Below, piece by piece: positions 5,618-9,987 of a stretch of 9,987 nucleotides of DNA. The stretch's first letter is position 1. Each line of letters begins with the position of its first letter. The translations under genes and the position numbers were made by a program. Origin of the DNA: Roseburia sp. CAG:309. GTDB taxonomy: Bacteria; Bacillota; Clostridia; Lachnospirales; Lachnospiraceae. The notes under the pieces are model-generated. The model ran no database searches. It had not been told where the DNA came from and worked only from the letters and a program-made list of their open reading frames with translations. The DNA lies in the NCBI GenBank assembly GCA_000434115.1, contig FR894014.1, positions 12,553-22,539 on the forward strand. Direction: 5' to 3'.

Positions 5618-6973
5618 ATGGAATTAAGACAGGCATTACCGAAAATTGTAACGGAGACAGTACCGGGACCGAAGTCCAAAGCGTTGATCGACCGGCGTGC
5701 AGCGGCGACGGCGACGGCTGTAAAATGTGTTTACCCGGTAGCGATTGAACGGGGAGAGGGTGCAATGGTTGAGGATTTGGATGGAAATATTTTCCTTGAC
5801 TGGGTAGGAGGTGTCGGCGTATTGAATGTCGGCTACAGCCAGCCGGAGATCATTGAGGCGGTCAAAGCACAGTCTGAAAAATATTTTCATGGCATGTTTA
5901 ATATCGTGACACATGAGGGATATGTGGCACTGGCAGAAAAATTAAATCAGATCGTGCCGGTAAAAGGTGACAAAAAAAGAACGTTCTTTGCCAACAGCGG
6001 GGCAGAAGCAGATGAAAATGCGGTAAAGATTGCAAAATCATATACGGGCAGACCGAACATCATTGTATTTTCCGGGGCATTTCACGGAAGAACCCTGATG
6101 ACCATGACAATGACTTCAAAAAAAGCCTATGCAGTCGGCATGGGACCATTTCCGGATGGCGTTTACCGCGCAGAATTTCCGTATTATTATCGTGCGCCGG
6201 AAGGAATGCCGGAGAATAAGAGACTGGAATATTATGTAAAAAGTATCGAGAAAGTGTTTGAGGAATGTGCACAGCCGGAGACGGTGGCTGCGATGGTTGT
6301 AGAGCCTCTGCAGGGCGAGGGCGGATTTATCCCGGCACCAATTGAATGGGTCAAAGCCGTGCGCCGGATCTGTGATAAATATGGAATCTGTCTGGTGGCA
6401 GACGAAGTGCAGTCGGGATTCTGCCGTACCGGTAAAATGTTTGCTTCCGAATATTGGAAAGAAGCAGGATGTGCGCCGGACATTTTGGCAACTGCGAAGT
6501 CTATTGCGGCAGGCCTTCCGCTGAGTGCTGTCATTGCCAGAGAAGAAATTATGGAAAAAGTGACGCCGGGAATCATCGGTGGAACGTATTGCGGAAATGC
6601 ACTTGCCTGTGCCGCCTCCCTGAAAACCATTGAAATTATGGAACGCGAAAAACTGGCTGACCGCGCCTGCGAAATTGGCAAAAAAGTGATGGAGACGTAT
6701 GAATCGTGGAAAGAAAAATATCCGGTGATTGGCGACGTGCGTGGAATGGGTGCCATGATCGGACTGGAACTGGTAAAAGATGCTGAAAGTAAAGAACCGG
6801 CAGCAGAACTGACAAGCAAGGTCATTCAGTCGGCAGCACAAAAGGGACTTATTATAGAAAATGCAGGAATTTACGGCAATGTTCTGCGTTTCCTGGCACC
6901 GCTTGTTATCACCGACGAACAGTTACAGGCAGGACTTGATATATTAGAAGAAGCAATCAAAGAAAATATGTAA
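5618..6973 (+). CDS. gabT: Class III PLP aminotransferase, probable 4-aminobutyrate aminotransferase
   Basis: This 451-residue cytoplasmic PLP enzyme would move the amino group of 4-aminobutyrate to 2-oxoglutarate, giving succinate semialdehyde and glutamate. The fold-type I subgroup III motifs are all present: NSGAEADENAVK with SGAEA at 127-131 (cofactor phosphate site), FHGRT at 155-159, DEVQSG with Asp262 (pyridine nitrogen) and the Schiff-base Lys294 in TAKSIAAGLPLSA, followed by GGTYCGNALACAA. GGAGGA at 5605-5610, 7 nt before the ATG, fixes the start at 5618. The next gene, a 4-hydroxybutyrate dehydrogenase, uses exactly the product expected from GABA, which makes GABA the best substrate guess. 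Related family members act on 5-aminovalerate, beta-alanine or taurine, so specificity is inferred from context. Expression is probably controlled by the divergent PucR-type regulator. No broken motif or missing residue was noted. Confidence 0.85.
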   Translation: MELRQALPKIVTETVPGPKSKALIDRRAAATATAVKCVYPVAIERGEGAMVEDLDGNIFLDWVGGVGVLNVGYSQPEIIEAVKAQSEKYFHGMFNIVTHEGYVALAEKLNQIVPVKGDKKRTFFANSGAEADENAVKIAKSYTGRPNIIVFSGAFHGRTLMTMTMTSKKAYAVGMGPFPDGVYRAEFPYYYRAPEGMPENKRLEYYVKSIEKVFEECAQPETVAAMVVEPLQGEGGFIPAPIEWVKAVRRICDKYGICLVADEVQSGFCRTGKMFASEYWKEAGCAPDILATAKSIAAGLPLSAVIAREEIMEKVTPGIIGGTYCGNALACAASLKTIEIMEREKLADRACEIGKKVMETYESWKEKYPVIGDVRGMGAMIGLELVKDAESKEPAAELTSKVIQSAAQKGLIIENAGIYGNVLRFLAPLVITDEQLQAGLDILEEAIKENM

Positions 6974-7010
6974 CAATGCGCGACAAAATGTGTAGAAATG
7001 AGGAATCCCA

Positions 7011-8126
7011 ATGAAACAATTTGCAGTAAAACCGGAAATTTTTATGTGCGATACCTGTAAGGAATTTTGTGACGAATACAAAATTGGAAAAGGTGATCTG
7101 ATCTTATCAAATGAATATATCTTTGAACCGTATTTTTCCCAATATGTAAGCGGTGCGACCGTTGTTTATGTAGAAAAATACGGAACCGGCGAACCGAGTG
7201 ACGAGATGGTAGAAGCCATTTACGCAGACATTAAAAACTGTTATTACCGCCGCGTGTTTGCTATCGGGGGCGGTACGATCATCGATGTGTCAAAATTATT
7301 TGCGCTGGAAAAAGTATCGCCGGTGCTTGACCTCTACGACCATAAGATTCCGGCAAAAAAAGGAAAAGAACTTTTTATCCTGCCGACGACGTGCGGTACG
7401 GGAAGTGAAGTGACAAATATTTCCATATTGGAATTAAAAAGCCGCCATACCAAACTGGGACTGGCAGAGCCGGCATTGTTTGCCGACGCGGCGGTGCTGA
7501 TCCCGGAACTGCTGCAGGGACTGCCGTTCCGCTTCTTTGCTACAAGTTCGATCGATGCGCTGATCCATGCCGTGGAGTCGTATCTTTCGCCCAAAGCCAA
7601 TGCATTTACGCGAATGTATTCGACGAAGGCGATTCATATGATTTTAGGGGGTTACAAGAGGATTGCGGCAGAGGGAGAAGAGGCGCGTATGGTGGATCTG
7701 AAGGAATTTCAGCTGGCAAGTACATTTGCCGGTATTGCATTTGGTAATGCGGGCTGTGCCGCTGTCCATGCAATGAGTTATCCGCTGGGGGCAAGGTATC
7801 ATGTGCCGCATGGCGAGTCGAATTACGCCATTTTCACGGAAGTTTTAAAGACCTATCTCCGGCTGGCGCCGGAAGGACGGATTCAGCAGCTCAATGCAAT
7901 GCTTGCGGAAATTCTTGCCTGCGACAAGAGCGCCGTGTATGATGAACTCGAAACCCTGTTAAATCATCTCTGCCCGAAAAAGGCACTGCACGAGTATGGG
8001 GTGTCCCAAGAAGAACTGGAGGATTTTACAGAAAATGTAATGACCAGCCAGGGACGCCTGATGGCAAACAATTATACCGAACTTGACCGGGATGAGGTGC
8101 GTGCCATCTATGAGCGTCTATATTAG
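7011..8126 (+). CDS. 4hbD: 4-hydroxybutyrate dehydrogenase (iron-type alcohol dehydrogenase family)
   Basis: This 371-residue NAD(H)-dependent oxidoreductase of the Fe-containing alcohol dehydrogenase family interconverts succinate semialdehyde and 4-hydroxybutyrate. Length and many phrases (GKGDLILSNEY, GTGEPSDEM, PTTCGTGSEVTN, ALIHAVESYLSPKAN, GNAGCAAVHAMSYP, HVPHGESNY) agree with my recollection of the Clostridium kluyveri enzyme, also 371 residues. The NAD-binding GGG is at 86-88. The expected metal ligands are Asp182, His186, His253 and His267, all present with normal spacing. The gene starts 37 bp after the aminotransferase stop, with GAGGA shortly before the ATG, and is surely co-transcribed. 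Working after GabT, it would reduce the semialdehyde and dispose of NADH. 5-Hydroxyvalerate or sulfoacetaldehyde-type substrates are less likely alternatives. The C-terminus (IYERLY) resembles the C. kluyveri end, so this gene is intact. Confidence 0.88.
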   Translation: MKQFAVKPEIFMCDTCKEFCDEYKIGKGDLILSNEYIFEPYFSQYVSGATVVYVEKYGTGEPSDEMVEAIYADIKNCYYRRVFAIGGGTIIDVSKLFALEKVSPVLDLYDHKIPAKKGKELFILPTTCGTGSEVTNISILELKSRHTKLGLAEPALFADAAVLIPELLQGLPFRFFATSSIDALIHAVESYLSPKANAFTRMYSTKAIHMILGGYKRIAAEGEEARMVDLKEFQLASTFAGIAFGNAGCAAVHAMSYPLGARYHVPHGESNYAIFTEVLKTYLRLAPEGRIQQLNAMLAEILACDKSAVYDELETLLNHLCPKKALHEYGVSQEELEDFTENVMTSQGRLMANNYTELDRDEVRAIYERLY

Positions 8127-8140
8127 AAAATGAATTATTT

Positions 8141-8156
8141 GCGCGGAAAACCGCGC
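8141..8156 (+). terminator. GC-rich hairpin after the 4-hydroxybutyrate dehydrogenase gene (possible terminator without U-run)
   Basis: GCGCGG and CCGCGC pair perfectly around an AAAA loop, 14 bp after the stop codon. Only TT follows, so it is not a classical intrinsic terminator. It may be a weak terminator, a 3'-end stabiliser, or just part of the MarR reading frame that passes through it (residues ARKTAL). Confidence 0.3.
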
Positions 8157-8167
8157 TTGCGTACAAT

Positions 8168-8554
8168 GTGATCTGCAAACCGTTGTGCCGGGAGCTTGGG
8201 GTGACGCAGACTGCATTTGATATTTTGATGTTTCTTGCAAACAATCCGGATCATAAGACAGCACGAGATATCGTGGAGATCCGGCATATTAAAGCCAATC
8301 TGGTCTCGGTCAATGTGGACCGCCTTGTGCAGGAAGGCTATCTTGTGAGGAAACCGGTAAAAGGGGATCGGCGGAAGATGGAATTGTATTGTACAAAAAA
8401 ATCGGAAACAATCATTGACCGGGGACACAAACTTCAGGATAGATTTTCCGAAAGTCTTTTTTGCAGCATGACAGAAGAGACGCGGGAAGCCTTTTTTGAA
8501 GCAGTAAAACAGATGGATAAAAATTTGGACGAAATCTTAAAGGAGGAAAAATAA
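8168..8554 (+). CDS. MarR-family transcriptional regulator, 5' end doubtful (possibly decayed)
   Basis: From GTG 8168 the protein is 128 residues, short for MarR proteins (about 140-160). It has a winged helix: TQTAFDILMFLANNP, TARDIVEIRHIKANLVSVNVDRL (recognition region), then EGYLVRKPVKGDRRKMEL with the typical wing DRR. A C-terminal dimerisation helix follows. The frame stays open upstream to TGA 8111-8113, and the unstarted codons read LENELFARKTALAYN, which looks like the missing first helix. They contain no ATG, GTG or TTG; TTA sits where a start would be expected. GTG 8168 has no ribosome site and would delete part of the first helix, so either an unusual start is used or the start was lost by mutation or deletion. 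The TAA directly abuts the next ATG, typical of a regulator co-transcribed with a transporter it controls. The ligand is unknown. Confidence 0.65.
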   Translation: MICKPLCRELGVTQTAFDILMFLANNPDHKTARDIVEIRHIKANLVSVNVDRLVQEGYLVRKPVKGDRRKMELYCTKKSETIIDRGHKLQDRFSESLFCSMTEETREAFFEAVKQMDKNLDEILKEEK

Positions 8555-8707
8555 ATGCTGTTATTATGGATACTACTTGTTACCTTCTTTGCCGGCATGG
8601 GAGCCGGACTTGGCACCGGATTTACCGGAATGAGTGCGGCAGCAGTCGTCAGTCCAATGCTCATTACCTTTTTGAACATGGATCCCTACATGGCAGCAGG
8701 AGAATAA
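8555..8707 (+). pseudogene. N-terminal remnant of a TauE/SafE-type membrane permease
   Basis: A 50-codon frame starts one base after the MarR stop and has a strong AGGAGG at 8541-8546, 8 nt upstream. It encodes a hydrophobic first segment (MLLLWILLVTFFAGMGAG) and a Gly-rich stretch (GLGTGFTGMSAAAVVSPML) followed by ITFLNMDPYMAAGE and a stop. This resembles the first two membrane segments of the TauE/SafE (TSUP) anion/sulfite exporter family, normally about 250-270 residues. The text breaks exactly where the family continues after the AxG motif, and five bases after the stop the promoter of the next gene begins. I see no continuation in any frame, so a deletion rather than a frameshift removed the rest. 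A functional 50-residue membrane peptide is possible but less likely. The family call is from memory of motifs. Confidence 0.65.
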
Positions 8708-8711
8708 CACC

Positions 8712-8740
8712 TTGATTTACATCGTAAAATGTGGTATGAT
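8712..8740 (+). promoter_or_regulatory. Promoter of the nfnAB operon
   Basis: TTGATT (8712-8717), 17-bp spacer, TATGAT (8735-8740). It starts 5 bp after the stop of the permease remnant and gives a leader of roughly 45 nt before the nfnA ATG. An upstream GTG at 8729, in frame with nfnA, lies inside the promoter and is rejected as a start. Confidence 0.65.
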
Positions 8741-8765
8741 AAAAAGAAATTTGACTATTTTTATC
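8738..8765. repeat. Inverted repeat at the nfnA transcription start region
   Basis: GATAAAAA (8738-8745) and TTTTTATC (8758-8765) are perfect reverse complements around a 12-bp centre. The first arm overlaps the -10 box, so it could be an operator covering the start site. The arms are AT-rich and low in complexity, so chance is a real alternative. Confidence 0.35.
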
Positions 8766-8791
8766 AAAAAAATAAACAGGAGGCACTTTTT

Positions 8792-9634
8792 ATGTTTAAA
8801 ATTGTGGAAAAGAAGTCCCTGAACCCTACCGTTACGAAAATGGTGGTAGAAGCTCCCTTGATCGCGAAGAAAGCGGAGCCGGGACAGTTTATTATCTTTC
8901 GTGCGAAAGAGGACAGCGAAAGAATCCCTTTGACGATTTCGGATTTTGACCGCGAGGCGGGAACGATTACTATTATTTACCAGATCGTCGGCGGTTCTAC
9001 GATGGAACTTGATACATTGAATGAAGGGGAATACATTCATGACTTTGTGGGACCACTTGGTGTACCGACACATACCGAAGGACTGAAAAAAGTTGCCGTA
9101 GTAGGTGGTGGAGTTGGCTGTGCGATCGCTTATCCGGTTGCCAAAAAATTGCACGAGATGGGCGCAGAAGTTCATTCGATCGTGGGATTTCGTAATAAAG
9201 ATCTGGTTATTCTTGAAGATGAGTTCAAGGGTGCCAGTGATAAATATGTTATGATGACAGATGACGGAAGTTACGGAGAAAAAGGTCTTGTAACGGACGC
9301 ACTTGAAAAATTGATCCAGGAAGGCAATCAGTATGATGAAGTGATCGCGATCGGACCATTGATCATGATGAAATTTGTCTGCCTGACTACGAAAAAATAT
9401 GACATTAAGACGATGGTCAGCATGAATCCGATTATGATCGACGGTACGGGAATGTGCGGCGGATGTCGTCTGACAGTTGGTGGAGAGACAAAATTTGCCT
9501 GCGTAGATGGACCGGACTTTGACGGACATCAGGTTGATTTTGATGAGGCAATGCACCGCGGAACCATGTACAAAGAATTTGAGGCACATGCCCGCGAAGC
9601 AGCATGCAACTTATTGAAAAAGGAGGCAAAGTAA
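8792..9634 (+). CDS. nfnA: NfnA, FAD/[2Fe-2S] subunit of NADH-dependent ferredoxin:NADP+ oxidoreductase
   Basis: This 280-residue subunit belongs to the electron-bifurcating NfnAB complex, which couples NADH and reduced ferredoxin oxidation to NADPH formation and runs reversibly. It belongs to the ferredoxin-NADP+ reductase-like family, also annotated as sulfide dehydrogenase or dihydroorotate dehydrogenase-like electron-transfer subunit. The flavin-binding motif RIPLTI begins at Arg44, and the nucleotide-binding glycine loop VVGGGVG ends at 109. The [2Fe-2S] region has Cys222, Cys225 and Cys237 (CGGC then FACVDGP). Asp217 just before them may be the Asp ligand reported for this cluster in Nfn. 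HQVDFDEAM near the C-terminus is typical. AGGAGG at 8778-8783, 8 nt before ATG 8792, fixes the start. The stop directly abuts the nfnB start, whose ribosome site lies within this gene's end. The complex is cytoplasmic. Confidence 0.88.
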   Translation: MFKIVEKKSLNPTVTKMVVEAPLIAKKAEPGQFIIFRAKEDSERIPLTISDFDREAGTITIIYQIVGGSTMELDTLNEGEYIHDFVGPLGVPTHTEGLKKVAVVGGGVGCAIAYPVAKKLHEMGAEVHSIVGFRNKDLVILEDEFKGASDKYVMMTDDGSYGEKGLVTDALEKLIQEGNQYDEVIAIGPLIMMKFVCLTTKKYDIKTMVSMNPIMIDGTGMCGGCRLTVGGETKFACVDGPDFDGHQVDFDEAMHRGTMYKEFEAHAREAACNLLKKEAK

Positions 9635-9987
9635 ATGGCTGAACGTAATATGGATATGAAAAAATGTCCGATGCCTGTACAGGATCCGGACGTTCGTAAT
9701 AAAAACTTTGATGAAGTAGCACTTGGCTACACGTATGAAATGGCGGTAAACGAGGCAAGAAGATGTCTCAACTGTCCGAAAAAACCTTGCCAGAGCGCAT
9801 GCCCGGTACAGATTGACATTCCGGCATTTATTGAGCGCGTAGCAAATGAAGACATGGACGGCGCATTTGAAATCCTGTCCAAATCCACTTCTCTTCCAGC
9901 GGTATGTGGACGTGTGTGCCCACAGGAAAACCAGTGTGAGGGAAAATGTGTCCGTGGTATCAAGGGCGAGCCGGTTGGTATCGGACG
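9635..9987 (+). CDS. nfnB: NfnB, glutamate-synthase-small-subunit-like flavoprotein (N-terminal part, runs off the window)
   Basis: The first 117 residues are visible, starting MAERNMDMKKCPMPVQDP. They contain the [4Fe-4S]-binding N-terminal domain of the GltD/NfnB family: CLNCPKKPCQSACPV (Cys44, 47, 52, 56) and CGRVCP followed by QCEGKC (Cys91, 95, 101, 105), which together supply the ligands of two clusters. The FAD- and NADPH-binding domains should follow beyond the window. Such genes are often annotated gltA or 'NADPH-dependent glutamate synthase', but the direct coupling to nfnA (TAA immediately followed by ATG, AAGGAGG at 9620-9626) identifies the Nfn large subunit, where electron bifurcation occurs at FAD. 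In fermenting clostridia this complex supplies NADPH and balances ferredoxin. Confidence 0.88.
   Translation, partial: MAERNMDMKKCPMPVQDPDVRNKNFDEVALGYTYEMAVNEARRCLNCPKKPCQSACPVQIDIPAFIERVANEDMDGAFEILSKSTSLPAVCGRVCPQENQCEGKCVRGIKGEPVGIG

Noticed and set aside
6116..6841. Antisense frame (241 codons) within the aminotransferase gene
   Set aside because: There are no domain features or ribosome site, and the plus-strand gene shows every catalytic motif intact.
8729..8791. Upstream GTG start for nfnA
   Set aside because: It is inside the promoter spacer and encodes a low-complexity Lys/Phe/Tyr extension. ATG 8792 has AGGAGG at 8 nt.

Overview
The window looks like chromosomal DNA of a strictly anaerobic Clostridia member, most likely a gut Lachnospiraceae. 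This rests on the gene families (PucR-linked GABA aminotransferase plus a Clostridium kluyveri-type 4-hydroxybutyrate dehydrogenase, NfnAB, Mrp with an N-terminal Cys cluster), AT-rich intergenic regions with sigma-A-like promoters, and strong AGGAGG ribosome sites. No RNA gene, CRISPR array, transposase or complete mobile element was seen.

Layout. (1) Positions 1-347, minus: the N-terminal part of a GGDEF-domain protein whose catalytic motif is degenerate. (2) Positions 511-2541, plus, from a divergent promoter: a secreted surface protein with a DUF4430/transcobalamin-like beta domain, an alpha/alpha-toroid-like domain, a Pro/Ser/Ala linker and a lysine-rich C-terminus. It is closed by a clear intrinsic terminator. 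(3) Positions 2796-4261, minus: an Mrp/ApbC Fe-S carrier ATPase and thiamine pyrophosphokinase, overlapping by 4 nt. A perfect 11-bp inverted repeat overlaps their presumed promoter. (4) Positions 4356-5429, minus: a PucR-family regulator, divergent from (5) 5618-8126, plus: a class III aminotransferase of the GabT type and 4-hydroxybutyrate dehydrogenase. (6) Positions 8111-8707: a MarR-type regulator frame without a convincing start, abutting a 50-codon remnant of a TauE/SafE-type permease, so probably a decaying cassette. (7) Positions 8792-9987, plus, behind its own promoter: NfnA and the start of NfnB, the electron-bifurcating NADH-dependent ferredoxin:NADP+ oxidoreductase.

How the genes work together. 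GabT would convert 4-aminobutyrate to succinate semialdehyde and the dehydrogenase would reduce that to 4-hydroxybutyrate, under control of the divergent PucR protein. The CoA-transferase and dehydratase needed to reach crotonyl-CoA and butyrate are not in the window. NfnAB balances NADH, NADPH and reduced ferredoxin in such fermentations. Mrp and thiamine pyrophosphokinase may be joined by the Fe-S dependence of thiamine synthesis.

I do not see a wholly new defence or mobile system. The most interesting items are the transcobalamin-like surface protein with domains in reversed order, the palindrome at the mrp promoter, the GABA module, and the truncated MarR/TauE cassette. All functional statements come from sequence reading and family knowledge, without database searches.
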